A stretch of DNA of 64,000 nt, taken from Malurus cyaneus samueli (taxonomy: Eukaryota > Chordata > Aves > Passeriformes > Maluridae). Below, in pieces: positions 25,966 through 37,063 of this stretch; position 1 is the stretch's first letter, and each line of letters starts with the position of its first letter. Under the pieces are notes generated by a model. That model worked only from the letters and a program-made list of their open reading frames with translations. It had not been told where the DNA came from and did no database searches. The stretch lies in the NCBI GenBank assembly GCA_009741485.1, contig CM019220.1, positions 27,159,048-27,223,047 of the forward strand, given 5' to 3'. Position numbers and translations under genes: made by a program.

Positions 25966-26689
25966 ATTCTTTCTAAATGGCTTTTTCTTGAGACTCTAAG
26001 AACATTTTTGCAAATGCTGGAAGGAGTCATATTCTAGTGAAGAATACTTCGTTAAAAGCTCTTTGGATACCAAAAAAGAACTGAAAATTAGATAAGTGAA
26101 ACTTACAGTAAGAATTTTCTGAAAGAGTAAAGAACTTTTTCCTCAGCTTGACCAGAGTCCCACATCCTTCCCAGCAATGTCTCATAGGCAAGACATCCCA
26201 CTCACCCTAGAACGTTATTTTTCCTGATAAAAGTTAAGCCATGAACTTGCTGATTAAAAAAAAAAACAAAAAAACAAACTTGTAACAATTCATGCCTTTC
26301 TATGGAAAAAACCCCAAACCCTCATATGTCACGTCTCAAGACAAAATAATGCCAACATTGAAACTTATCATTTCAGAGTCAATATTCCCGCTCATCTTTA
26401 CAGGAGATGGAGGAATTAAATGTTATTTGCCACAGGGCCTTGTTTGGAAGTGTTAGCCAGTTCCTCTAACCTCTTCCAAACTGCTAAAATCACAGATCTT
26501 GACCAAAATCAATTGGCTGTGAAGTCAGAAGACTTGTGACTGACTAGAGTGGGAACTGGATGGAACCCCGAAGAGAAAAACTGAATGGGAAACGGGTTTT
26601 AAAGTGTGACCTCTAGCCCCCAAGGCAAGACAATCCTAGGAAACTACACAAACACATTGTTCGTGTTCAGCTTTTTGCCAAAGCCATGA
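25966..26689. other. No gene recognised
   Basis: Unique-looking AT-rich DNA that separates the gene-poor left part from the MROH cluster. It has an A-rich tract near 26,253-26,277 and no supported exon. Confidence 0.45.
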
Positions 26690-26778
26690 TTCCGGCACTG
26701 CATGAACAGCTCTCTGTATGCTGGCACGGTCGCGTGTCCTAGTCTCGGCCACTGAGCAACGCGGCCAGGGGGCTTCTT
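26690..26778 (+). repeat. Breakpoint-associated repeat, copy 1
   Basis: The block around 'ctggcacggtcgcgtgtc' is repeated at 53,650-53,722 in the same orientation with roughly 85% identity by eye. Here it is fused to the truncated intron 12 of the fifth MROH copy, so it marks a rearrangement junction. Confidence 0.75.
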
Positions 26779-26793
26779 CCAGGCCGTCCTTAC

Positions 26794-27775
26794 CAGACAC
26801 TCATGGATCTCCAACTGTGCCTCCCTTTCCAGCACCTGCTTCAGATCCCTCCTCTTCAGGAACTCAGCCACACAAATCAGCATTTCTCAAGAAATCTGGA
26901 GAGCAGCAGAGACCCAGAATAGCACCTGCGTCCCTGTGCCAAGGCCCTGAGGAGGCTGCAGCCCGTGAGGCGCCAGAGCAGAGGGCAGCCGAGCCCCCAT
27001 TCAGGGGAACAGCAGCAGCCCACAAGTCCTGACCTGTGCCACGCTCTGGTTCTCATCATGGCTATGCAGGAAGAGTCGAATCAGACTCTGGTTGACAGTG
27101 GTCTTCAGGAACTTTTTTACCTCTTCCACTACCAAGTCCATCAGCTTGCAGAGGAGCTGAATGGAGAGCAGCTGCACATGGCTGTTGTCCTGAAAGAAAG
27201 GAAGAGGAAAGGCCTCAGCAGCAATGACTCCAGGCCCATCTAGACACAGGCCTAAAAATCCACATGGCAAAAGTTTCCAGGCAGTGGCCTGTGCCTGTAG
27301 CTGGGGACACAGAGCCTTACGTGGTCTAAGAGTTGCTGGATATCCTGATGTGTTTGTTCTTGCACATTTTCATGAGCACAAAAAAGGACATCCTGACCAC
27401 GTCTACATCAGCATCACCCAGCAGCTCCAGAAGGCTTGGGGACAGCCTGCGTATACTTGTGGCCTGTGTAGAACACAAAGCTGTGCTGTGAAGCCATGAA
27501 CGGCTGCACTGCCAACACTGCCCTGGCACTGCAACTCCACCCTGCAACTGCAGAGCCCAGAGGCCAAACGCCTGTCCCGAAGTGCTCGGGCAGCTGAACC
27601 ACCAGGTAGGAGAGCTGGGAGCAGCTGCCTCAGCTCCCAAAGCCCAGCCAAGCCCAGGGGCTGCTTTCCCCAGCCCCACGCTGCCAGCGCGGCTTCAGCC
27701 AATGCCCCCTTCTCACCATGGAGGGATCCCTGCTGAGCACCACAAGGCCTCTGAGTGCCACTCGATACAGCATCC
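26794..27775 (-). pseudogene. Truncated fifth MROH copy (exons 9-12 only)
   Basis: On the minus strand this segment keeps the end of exon 9 (to 27,717), exon 10 (27,463 to 27,321), exon 11 (27,189 to 27,034) and exon 12 (26,895 to 26,794), aligned with genes A, B and D. Exon 11 is the normal 156 nt and open (DNSHVQLLSIQLLCKLMDLV). Exon 10 is 143 nt, not 177, and runs into TAG. Exon 12 has TGA as its third codon (26,889-26,887). Exons 1-8 are missing: homology stops at about 27,775 where the ERV remnant begins. Intron 12 is cut short near 26,755. It lies directly downstream of gene A in the same orientation. This is a dead partial duplicate. Confidence 0.85.
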
Positions 27776-27784
27776 CACAATCAT

Positions 27785-28645
27785 CCAGTCCAATTGGAAT
27801 TATAAGGTTTCAGGAATCTCTAAAGTAGACCGTTTATTCTCTCAACTGTGCCATTTGTTTGTGGATCATAGGGCGTGTGAAATATCCACTGGGTCTCTTT
27901 GTCTTTTGCCCATTCCTGGATGACAGTAGCTGGGAAATGTGAGCCGCTGTGTGACTGGATAGCTACAGCTTTTGGATAGAAACAGAACCACATGTTAAGA
28001 GATTCTGATTTGTTTGCTCAGGTTGCCCGGGGGAAGGCTTCTGCTTGTGCTAGTCCTGTTCTAACTCCTGCCACCATTTACTGTTTTCCCTCAGACTCCC
28101 CAAAGGGTCCAATATAGTCTACTTGCCCTGTGTCCCACAGTCCTTTCCAGTCTCGGATATGTAGCGGGGGTTGTTGTAGAGCGTGACGCTCTAGTCGGGT
28201 TCTGCACTGCTCACATTAAGATATGCAGGTACAGCACATCTCCCGAGTCACTGGCCATCTTCTGCTTACTGCTGCCTTGTATAGGTCCTGTGCCCCCTTC
28301 AAGTGCCACCGTTCTAATGGTCAGTTCCAGTTTTCAGCTGGAGTTTTTACACTCAGTGGGGCTTATCTGGCAATTTCATCTACTTTGTTATTCCAGCGGC
28401 TAGTTGGAGTTTCGTTTTCTTGGCGAGAGGCTACCCATCCAATGAAAAAATTGCCTATTTTGGTACAGCAAGAATTGCTTTCCATTTCTCTTTTTCCCAA
28501 ACAGGGCCTCTATTAACTTCCCAGGCATTTTTGTTCCAGAAGGGGAGCCACTCAGTACACCCTTTGAACACAGCCAAAGAATGCATGTCAATATATAGAG
28601 AGTCAGAGTTTTCAGATTCCTGCTTAAATACAGTATGCTTCAGCT
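27785..28645 (-). mobile_element. Endogenous retrovirus pol remnant (RNase H to integrase)
   Basis: On the minus strand, from about 28,645 downwards, the translation resembles the end of retroviral RNase H, then an integrase N-terminal zinc-binding region with spaced His and Cys residues, then part of the integrase core including a DPQTNGTVER-type motif near the low-coordinate end. The frame is broken by several stops and shifts, and no LTR, gag or env was found, so it is inactive. It lies in the same sense as gene A, between gene A's 3' end and the truncated fifth MROH copy. Gene B carries the matching remnant at 42,700-43,247, so the insertion predates the A/B duplication. Confidence 0.75.
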
Positions 28646-28677
28646 CCAGAGATGCAGGAAAGGAGAAACAACCAAAC

Positions 28678-28683
28678 TTTATT
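28678..28683 (-). other. Polyadenylation signal of gene A
   Basis: AATAAA on the minus strand, about 220 nt after the exon-15 stop. Gene B has AATACA at the matching place (42,661), so only A keeps the consensus. Confidence 0.6.
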
Positions 28684-28901
28684 AATGGAAGGTGAAGGAA
28701 AGGGATGAGCTGAGAGGGAAAAAAGGGAATGGGCAAGATCTGAGGAATGGAGAGAGGAAGCTGCCAACAGGGAGGGAGAGGGCAGGAGCTACTGGAGCTT
28801 TCCATAGGCTCAGCTGTTCCCAGCATCAGCTGTGCCTGGAGCTACAGCTGATCTCCTCTGGTCTCCAGGTCATCTCCTCTTCCACAGTATCTGGATGTTG
28901 T

Positions 28902-31900
28902 CTACGGACAGTGGTTCTCCTCAGCCAGCAGATGAACTCTGTCCCTGAAGATCTTCTGAACCCGTGTGTTTGCCCGGGAACTTCTGTTGTAACTCCTCAG
29001 GGCTTGAAAGGCTGGGAGAGAGGAAGAGAGCCACCGTCAGAGCCTGGATGTATGGGAATCCAAGGAGACCTTCCCGCCAGCGTCATCCCAGCCAGCTCTT
29101 GCCATGCTTAGGAGGGAGGACGGGCACACGAGATAAGCTGGAAGGTCCGGGCCACAAATCTCCCACACGACCCTGAAATCTCTATGTGCTCTGCCCACAC
29201 TGCCTTTCCTCGTCCGCACAGGGAGCAGAGCCTTTCACAGCTGGGGCAGGGATGGCAGCTCCCCCCGCCAGCTCCCGCTGACATCCTGCTGCCCTCACTC
29301 ACCCTCACTGAGGACCTGGAGCTCTCCTGGCTGACCCTTCAGGTACCGACCGGCCAACCCTGGGAACACAGAGCGAGTCACGGCCCCGGCGGCACAGCTC
29401 CCCGGAGTGGCGCTGCCAGCCCTGTGGCCACACGCCCTCCTGCCCCGGCAGGACTCAGCCCGGGCCCTCGCCGCACCGTGACCCTCAGCCAGGGCCGAGC
29501 TGCGGCAGGGTGGGGAGGGACCCCGAGCTCGTGGCTCACCGATGAACCTGATGGCCGCCTCTCGCATGGGCTCCTGTGGGCTCTGCAGGTACGGCAGTGC
29601 CTGGCGCAGGTACCCGGCTGCTCGGCTCTGTCCTCTGCCAGCTGGAGAGAGAGAGAGCAGGAGGGAAGGGTCGGCGCGGGCTCTGCCCCTCAGCCGGGCT
29701 CTGCCCCTCAGCCGGGCTCTGCCCGCACCCGGCCCTGGTCTCCCCTGCCCGCACAGCCCTGAGGCGCGGCCGGCAGCCGCTGGCACCGGGCTTTGGCAGG
29801 GCAGAGGGCCGGCTGCTGCCCGGGGAGCCGCGGTGCCCCTGATTGCAGCGCTGGGCAGGGACACAGCTGCCAGCCCCAGGCACTGAGCGCCGCGGCCAGG
29901 GGGCTTCTCCAGGCTCAGGCTGGGGCTTCCAGGCCGTCCTTACCAGGTGCTTGCCAAACTTCAACATCTTCTCCTTCAGCATCAGCTCAAGATCCCTCCT
30001 CTTCAGGAACTGGGCTGCACAAAGCAGCGTTTCCTGAGCAGCCTGGAAAGCAGCAGAGACCCGGAGATAGCACCACAGCCCCAGGCACAGGACCCGTGTC
30101 CGTGTGCGAAGGCCCTGAGGAGGCTGCAGCTCATGAGGCACCAGGGGGACAGCAGCATCATACAAACGTCACCTTTGCCACATGTCTGTTCACATCATAG
30201 CAATGAAAGAAGAGTGGGAGCAGGCTCTGGCTCACAATTGTCTTCAGGGCCTTATTTCCCTCTTCCACTACCAACTCCATCACGTTGCCAAAGAGGTGAA
30301 TGGAGAGCAGCTGCACTTCATAGTCATCCTGGAGCAAAGAAAAAGACCTCAGCACCAACTTCCCCAGGCCCACCTGGGCAAAGGCCTAAAAATCCATAGG
30401 ACACAAACTTTCCGGGCAGCGGGCAGTGCCTGGGCCTTACATAGTCAAAGAACGGCAGGAGTTCCTCAGCCAGCTTCGGAGCAGTGGTGCTGGATATGTA
30501 GGTGTATCTGTACTGGAGCAAATTCTTGAACACCAAGAGGGGCCATCTGAACAACTCTCCATCACCCAGCAGCTGTACAAGCCTTTGAGACATTCTTCTG
30601 CCCATTCTTCTGGCCTGTGTGGAACACAAAGCTGTGCTGTGAAGCCATGAAGGGCTGCACTGCAAACACTCCCCTGCCACTGCAACCCTACCCTGCAACT
30701 GCAGAGCCCAGAGGCCAAACACCTGTCCCGAAGTGCTCGGGCAGCTGAACCACGAGGTAGGAGAGCTGGGAGCAGCTGCCTCAGCTCCCAAAGCCCAGCC
30801 AAGCCCAAGGGGCTGCTTTCCCCAGCCCCACGCTGCCAGCGCGGCTTCAGCCACTGCCCCCTTCTCACCATAGAGGGGTCTCTGCTAAGTACCACGATGC
30901 CTCTGAGTGCCAGGCGATTCCTCTCCCTGCATGGGCTCTGCAGGCACCTTGACATGATCTCCAGGATGCCATCACTGCATTTCGTGAAGTCCAGGCAGTC
31001 AAGGACCTGAAAGGCAGAGGACAGTGACGGGGGAACCGGCCAGCAGGAGCTCGGAATCACACAGGGCTGGGCCCAGGCAGCAGCACAGGGCACGGGCAGT
31101 GTCCCAGGCGGCTGCGGCTACGAGAGGGCAGAGAGCTGGGAGGCAGCTGAGCGGGGCAGCGTTGGCCTTCAGGCTCACCTCCACAAGGAATGCCAGAAAG
31201 GGCAGATCCCAGTGTGGTTCCTTCCTGCTGAGCAGCCTGAGGAGGTAGAGTGCAATGCGGGAACACATGTGGGTTAAGTCACGGCGCATCTCCCTGGCAG
31301 GGGGAAAAAGGCACTGAGACCCTGAGATGGGAGAGCAAAGCTCCGCTTTGGGAGGCGGCTCCTTGTGGGCACCCTCCTTTCCCTTCCTGTTTCCAATCTG
31401 TTCAACTGCCCCTTGGTGGGGAGGCCCTGTTGCCCACGACCATGGGGGACTGTGATAGAGGTACAGGGCACAAATGCCGAGGGCAGTGTAGAGGAGGGGT
31501 TCTCACTTGGCCAGCAGTCCCACGCCATGGTGCTGGGTGTCAACAGTGAGCAGCATGTCCCAGCCATGCCTGTACTCCATAATCACGACCACGGTCGCAC
31601 AGCACAGTTGGCAGAGCAGAGCCTTCATGACTTGCACTGCAAACCTGTGTGCAGAGCAAAGCCCAGGTCACACTGGGAGCACTGTCCCTGGCCACAAGGG
31701 CATGGGAGGGACAAGAGGACTGGGACCTCTTTGGTTTGGTGGGAAGGTGGTGTTCCTGCTGGCATGCTCTCCAGAAGGTATCAACATCCTCGGGGACCCT
31801 CTTTGTGGTGATGAGAACTTGTAAGAGCAGAGCCACAAACAGGTGGTGGGAAAAAAGCTTTATTTCCTGGTAGCACTCAGGCATCTGGGTGATCACCCAC

Positions 31901-33728
31901 AGCACCAGAGTTCCCTGCAAAAAAACAGCCCGAGACAGCGCTCAGGGCCGAGGTGTCCATGGGGCAGGGCCCCAGGGGAGACACAGGGGGATCACCAGGC
32001 CTGGTGCCCCGTGAGCCCGCCCCTAGCCCAGGTTTCAGCCCAGCAGCTGGGAGAGGATGTAGAGCTGCTGGAGAAGCAACCCATGGGTGAGCAAAGGCCA
32101 GTTCCAGAAACTCACAGCCAGGGCAAAAACACCCGTGTTGTCCCCATCGGAGGTGGATATGTTGAGAAGGGGCCAGTGTGACATCACAAGGAGAAGTGTT
32201 TTCAGCACCTTCTCCACTGTCGGTCCCGAGGAGCCTATGGTTCCCCACATCATGGCAGCGGCTCTGTGGGATGACAGCTCAGTGTCAGGGGGTGCTCAGT
32301 CACAGTACCATGCCCCGTGCAGCTGTGGGGGCCCAGGTGCCAGAGCCCCGGTGCCCTGAGGGGCAGGGAGGGAGCATGGCAGCAGGCTCAGGAAACAGAG
32401 GGGCCTGAGGCTCCTGGAACTCTCTGCCTGTCTGGGACAGCCCATTGGACAGGCTCTACCGGGGGAGTGGCCCTACAGGCTGTGAGCCTTGAGCTCCCAA
32501 GGCAGGTGGGTCCTGTACCTGTCACACGATGGGGCACAGCGCAGGAGGGTCAGCACCACATCAGTAGGGTGTTCGGCAGCAAGCCTCAGAATGTCAATTT
32601 GGAGCCTGGCATCCACAGTGACACGGGACAGGAGTCTTTGGTGAATCATCCTCACCATATCTGGCACCTGGAGGAGCCATGGGGAACAACTGGAGTGCTG
32701 TCCAAGGCAGCAGCTTTCCCAGCTTCCTCCAAGAAGTGCTTCACTTTCCACCTCGTGCTGCCCTCAAAAGCTGAGAGGGCCCAGCAGATGTGGCTTGAGG
32801 AGCCACCTGATCCAGCCTACAGTCCTGCCCCCAGCCTGCTTACCTGCTGCTGAGTGGAAACACAAGTGTCCTCAAAATAGTCCAGTATGAGTTCAAGACT
32901 CACACTTGGTGTGGGCATGGTGTCAGTATTTGAAATGGGCTGAATCTCTCCTGTGGTCATGTCTGTGATGGCCATGTTTTCAGGCAGTGCCAGGTCAGCA
33001 TCCCTGTCATCTGTCACTGCGGTGTCAAACTTTCCAGGGTTCTGCACTGAGTTTTCAGTCAAATCTGTGCTGACATCAGGCTCGAACTGGAGCTTGCTCG
33101 GCCCTGAATCAGGCTCAGCTGTGTCCTCCATGGCTGTGTTGTTGGTCTTTCTACGTCGAATGCCCAAGAACTTGCGGAACCTCTGCAGGGGAGCGAAGGA
33201 CAGGGAAGGGAGGGATGTTCCAGGCAGTGCTCCAAACACGGTGCTGGGCTGAGCAGTGACAGCAGTCCCGGCCCTGGTGGGGATGGCTGCAGGTACCTGT
33301 GCTGCTCTGCGGAAGCGGCCACGGGCAGGGTCCTGCTCTTGTGTCTGGTCCACGCCGGCATCTGGCAAAGAGAGAGCACAGCCAGAGCTGAGGGGCTGCA
33401 GGAGAGACTGGAGAACACAGCCCAGCCCTGCGCTCCCCTGGCAGGGACAGCCCCGGGATGCCCAGGGGATGGAGCACAGCCTCAGGGGTAGGGGCAGCCC
33501 TGGCCCCTCTTTTGTCCAGTCCATGGTCAAGACCACGGTGTGTGGGATGAAATGGGGTGGGGCCAATCTGACTACAGCCATCAGCCCTGTGGGCCAGCTC
33601 TGCCACTCATCATCCTGCCGTGGCTGGCGCTTCTCCAGCTTGTCAGGCTCTTGTGCTGGGGCAGCTGCAGGGTCTTTCTTTTTCTTCCCTCTGAACACTT
33701 TCAATAGGCTGCGGAATCTGCCCGCCAT
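28902..33728 (-). CDS. Gene A: maestro heat-like repeat (MROH) family protein, 15 exons
   Basis: Exons on the minus strand: 33728-33611, 33361-33297, 33182-32844, 32667-32519, 32263-32116, 31914-31727, 31644-31507, 31293-31179, 31006-30869, 30614-30441, 30328-30173, 30042-29944, 29641-29540, 29359-29303, 29011-28902. The start is ATG in MAGRFRSLLKVFRGKK, a short basic N-terminus. Exons 4-12 encode HEAT-like helices typical of the family, including WDLPFLAFLVE and VLDCLDF in exons 8-9. Family members are helical scaffold proteins of poorly known function. Odd points: the exon-1 donor is AT where gene B has GT (33,610-33,609), yet the frame stays open through introns 1 and 2 for about 303 residues. 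Exon 13 is one base short of the expected 103 nt, so translation would stop at TGA 29,341-29,339. Exon 15 is open to TAG only in the unshifted frame. It is either a functional gene with draft errors or an early pseudogene. The family assignment is firm. Confidence 0.8.
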
Positions 33729-33744
33729 TGCCACAGTCTGGCCT

Positions 33745-34100
33745 TGAGGGCACCTGCAAGAGAGATGCTTCAGGAAGGCTCTGAGGAATAAGTCCTGAAG
33801 TTGTGCCTTGAAGGCACCTGCGACAGGGAAGCCTCAAGAAGGCTACAGGACAGCAAGCCCTGCACTCTGGTCTCAAGGGCTCCTGCCACAAGGAGAGGAG
33901 TCTCCTCATAAATGATTCAAGTCACCAAATCTGACCATCTGCCCTCGAGGGCACTGACCACGGGAATGGGAAGTGTTTCAGAAAAGCTCCGGGTCACCAG
34001 GTCCAGTGGTCTGCAGTCAAGAGCACCTGCAAAACAAGCCTTGAGGAGGCCACGGGACACCAAGTCCTGTGATCTGGCCTTGAGGTCACCTGCAAGTGTA
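33745..34100 (-). repeat. About 65-bp tandem array upstream of gene A (about 6 units)
   Basis: The conserved 'cacctgc' core (reverse complement of gcaggtg) recurs near 33,751, 33,815, 33,880, 33,952, 34,024 and 34,087. Each unit resembles a 3' splice site followed by a leader-exon piece. The array ends about 20 bp before the ATG. Confidence 0.85.
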
Positions 34101-34237
34101 ATGCCTCGGAAAGGCTCTGGGTCAGTAACAAATGAGTGCAAAGACCCTCACAGCACCGCTCTTTCCTGTCCTCTCCCGTCACGTGCTCTGAGCACTGTGG
34201 CGTCGCAACGTTGCCACCGGCACCTATGTCACGACGA

Positions 34238-34376
34238 GTCACAAAGGGCCCTTGGAAACCTTGTCCTGTTTCATCCCACGGTGACCATGCTGCTCCCTGT
34301 CACAAAGGGCCCTTGGACACCCTGTATGGTTCCATCCCACGGTGACCATGCTGCTCCCTGTCACCAAGGGCCCTTG
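34238..34376 (-). repeat. 61-bp tandem repeat in the gene A 5' flank
   Basis: Units start at 34,241, 34,302 and 34,363, exactly 61 bp apart. Each carries AAGGGCCCTT; the last copies are CCAAGGGCCCTTG-like. The same array is found upstream of B, C and D. Confidence 0.88.
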
Positions 34377-35039
34377 CTCACACTGCCATCTGCCCGGGGG
34401 CTGCCCCCACCCCACCCAAAGTGGCCCAGGTTGGAAGGAATCTGTTGCCCCGGGTGTCTCAGGCAGCCCAACAGGAACTTTAGGAATGGCTCCAACAATG
34501 AGCAAACGCTCCCTGCTGTGCGGGCTCAGGGCAGCAGAAGAAGCCCCCAAGGCTGCCAACGCAGCCGCAGCAGGAAGGGCACGGGGGCTCCCACAGAAGC
34601 TGGAACGGCCTCTTTGGGACAAGTCCCGGCTGCTGGCCATCCTAAACGTCAGGGTGTAACACAGACAAGGGACGTGTGGGCCAGGGCACAAATGCTGCTC
34701 TGAGCCCTGGGGCCTGGAGAGCCCTGAAATTAGCAGATGCAGCAGAGGCCCTGCTGAAGCAGATTTGCCACCCCTGGCAAACAGTGGCTGGAAAACTTCA
34801 CTTCCCACAACTCAACTCAAGTAGTTCAAGAATGCTGCAAATTTCCCAAATTAATTGATGTGGCCTGAGATAAGAAAATATTTGGATGTTTGCTTCCCAT
34901 CTCAAAGCACAAACGCATTTGCTTTAATGACATTTATTGAGAATCACCTACTGTTGAGGGCTAAGGTTTCTCCTTTTGTTTCCTTTCTTGGGGAACTTTC
35001 TTTCCCATTTTGTTGCTGGGATACACTCATGCCAGTAGT

Positions 35040-35412
35040 TGTTTTGACAGCTAGGTGATTGGAAAGGACAAAAGAAATTGCCAAGCCCTTGGAGAAGGTT
35101 TTGTCAGGCAGTTTTTCCACTCTGGAGGGCGGAGTTCTCGCAGGAGTTTTGGGTTCGGGCGGGTGTGTATCTGACAGTTCAGGGAAATTGTCATTGTGTT
35201 CGTGGTTGGGTTGGTTGTTGCTATCGTGGTCGTTATTGTTTTACCTGTTTTTACATATTAGTAAAAACTGTTATTAGCTTTTACCCATATCCTTGCCTGA
35301 AAGCCCGTGATTTCAAAGTTACAATAAACCAGAAGGAAGCGGGGCCATATCCGCCACGCCAAGGGAGGTCCCAGCCTTCACTGGAAAACACCTGTCTTTT
35401 AAACCAAGACAT
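35040..35412 (+). mobile_element. Solitary ERV-type LTR
   Basis: The block from 'ttttacatattagtaaaaac' through 'atccttgcctgaaagccc' to 'acctgtcttttaaaccaaga' is a form I know as a common songbird LTR end. No internal retroviral sequence adjoins it, so it is read as a solo or truncated LTR in plus orientation. It lies in the spacer between the A and B arms. The family name is not certain. Confidence 0.55.
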
Positions 35413-36469
35413 CTACAAAAAACAAACATTAAACAGAGGCCAAACTAAATGAACATTCTTTAATTTGCAAAAGGTTTGCTAAGAAGGGTTAATAGTATGA
35501 TCATTCTGTTATGGAATAAAAGCTCTCCAAGGAAATCAAAGTCCACTCAGTGTTACAAAAGTGGCCCGAACAAATGAGTATATTGCAAAAAGCTAATCCT
35601 GCCCCTGCTACATCTAAGTGGACAATAAAGTACTGCTTTCCCCTCTTCTTCCCTGCATGAGAATCAGAACAGAGAAAGTCACAGATACTCCTTCTGCCTT
35701 CCATAACCAAAGCCGTGACAAAGCACAGCTGCTGCCTTCAAACTGAATCCAATTCCAGCCTTCCAGACAACTCCTTCCCCAACACACCACTAACACCAAC
35801 ACCCCCAAACACCCACACAGAACCCCTCAACACCCTGCCAACACCCCACCTGGCCCGATCCCTCTGCAGACCGTTCACCCCTCCAGCAGACCCCCTGGTT
35901 CCTGGCACGTGCCGTGGGATGGCACTCAAGAGGACATGCTCCAAGCTCAGGTTACCAGGCCCATGGTTCCTGGATCATCCTTCCCTCCCTTCCTGTGCAC
36001 GGGGTTCCATTTGGACAGTTCCAGTCAGCTCGCGCTTCTCCACTGAACCAGGACTGCTGGTAGAGGATCGAGAGCAGCCTGGCAAGCTCTTTCTCCAGCT
36101 CCCTCTTTACTCTCAGGGGAGCTAGAACATTCCACAGCAAAGCAACTGGTGCCACAAGGTGAGGGAGGCATCAATCAGCTTTGAACAGGAAACAGGGAGT
36201 TTGTTTTACTTAAGTAAGCACAAGCAGATAACATAAGTAAACAAGTACTTAGCACAAATGTACCTAAATACTAAGCTGCAGTGGGCATAAGAAAAACCTG
36301 GCAGGAGTAACTTGATTTGAGCATAACTTAACAAAAAGCTTTAATCTTAGTATACCAGAATAGCTATGGGCAAGCAGGGAACTGGCCCTGTGCAAGGAAG
36401 CCATAAGGAAAGTGAGTTGCTTTAAGGTACCTAGACTGTGTGTCGCCTGCATGTGGACACATGGACTGC
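35413..36469. other. Spacer of the A/B inverted duplication, no gene recognised
   Basis: Contains a C/A-rich low-complexity stretch at about 35,755-35,880 built of 'caacacc'-like units, otherwise AT-rich sequence. No open frame with splice support was found. Confidence 0.5.
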
Positions 36470-36600
36470 TGGGGAAAGAGCAGACTTCTGTGACTCAGTC
36501 CTGGGGGAGGTCTGTTCCCCCACGTCAGGGTCTTGGTGCTTTTTCCCTCATTCCAGGGAGATGTCCAATGTCTCCATACCCTCATGGATAGATCGCAGTG
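36470..36600 (+). pseudogene. MROH intron 7 / exon 8 fragment
   Basis: The sequence 'tgactcagtcctggg' leading to a 'tccctcattccag' acceptor and then ggagatgtcc matches the end of intron 7 and the start of exon 8 in genes B (39,905-40,000) and C (49,745-49,830). It breaks off at about 36,600, where the 5' flank of gene B begins. It is a relic of another MROH copy joined at the inner edge of the duplication. Confidence 0.75.
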
Positions 36601-36771
36601 GGGGCTCCTTCTGCTGCCCTGAGCCCGCAGAGCAGGGGAGCGTTTGCTCATTGTGGAAGCCATTCCTAAAGTTCCTGTTGGGCTGCCTGAGACACCCGGG
36701 GCAACGCATTCCTTCCAACCTGGGCCACTTTGGGTGGGGTGGGGACAGCCCCCGGGCAGGTGGCAGTGTGA

Positions 36772-36912
36772 GCAAGGGCCCTTTGTGACAGGGAGCAGCA
36801 TGGTCACCGTGGGATGGAACCATACAGGGTGTCCAAGGGCCCTTGGTGACAGGGAGCAGCATGGTTACCATGGGATGGAACCATACAGGGTGTCCAAGGG
36901 CCCTTTGTGACA
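36772..36912 (+). repeat. 61-bp tandem repeat in the gene B 5' flank
   Basis: GGGCCC centres recur at 36,776, 36,837 and 36,898, exactly 61 bp apart. The middle unit carries the perfect palindrome CCAAGGGCCCTTGG. Confidence 0.9.
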
Positions 36913-37063
36913 CGTCGTGACATAGGTGCCAGCGGTGGCGTGGCCACACCACAGTGCTCGGAGCACGCGACGGGAGAGGACGCGACAGAGTGGTGCTGTG
37001 AGGATTTTCTGCACAGCGCACTCGTTCCTTCCTGACCCAGAGCTTTTCCGAGGCGCTACGCCT

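Larger units (their letters stand above)
28100..34549 (-). repeat. Left arm of the large A/B inverted duplication
   Basis: This arm holds the shared part of the ERV remnant, the whole of gene A and its 5' flank. Its reverse complement matches 36,600-43,247 in order and spacing, with a central spacer of about 2.05 kb (34,550-36,599). The outer end falls inside the ERV integrase region and the inner end inside the 5' flank. Confidence 0.85.

Noticed and set aside
29184..29886. Long plus-strand frames (100-190 codons) over gene A's 3' part
   Set aside because: They are antisense shadows of GC-rich exons and intron 12 and recur in every copy for that reason.
33912..34703. 263-codon plus-strand frame upstream of gene A
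   Set aside because: It lies entirely in the duplicated 5' flank and its tandem arrays. The translation is low-complexity, and the matching frames in C and D differ by frame breaks.
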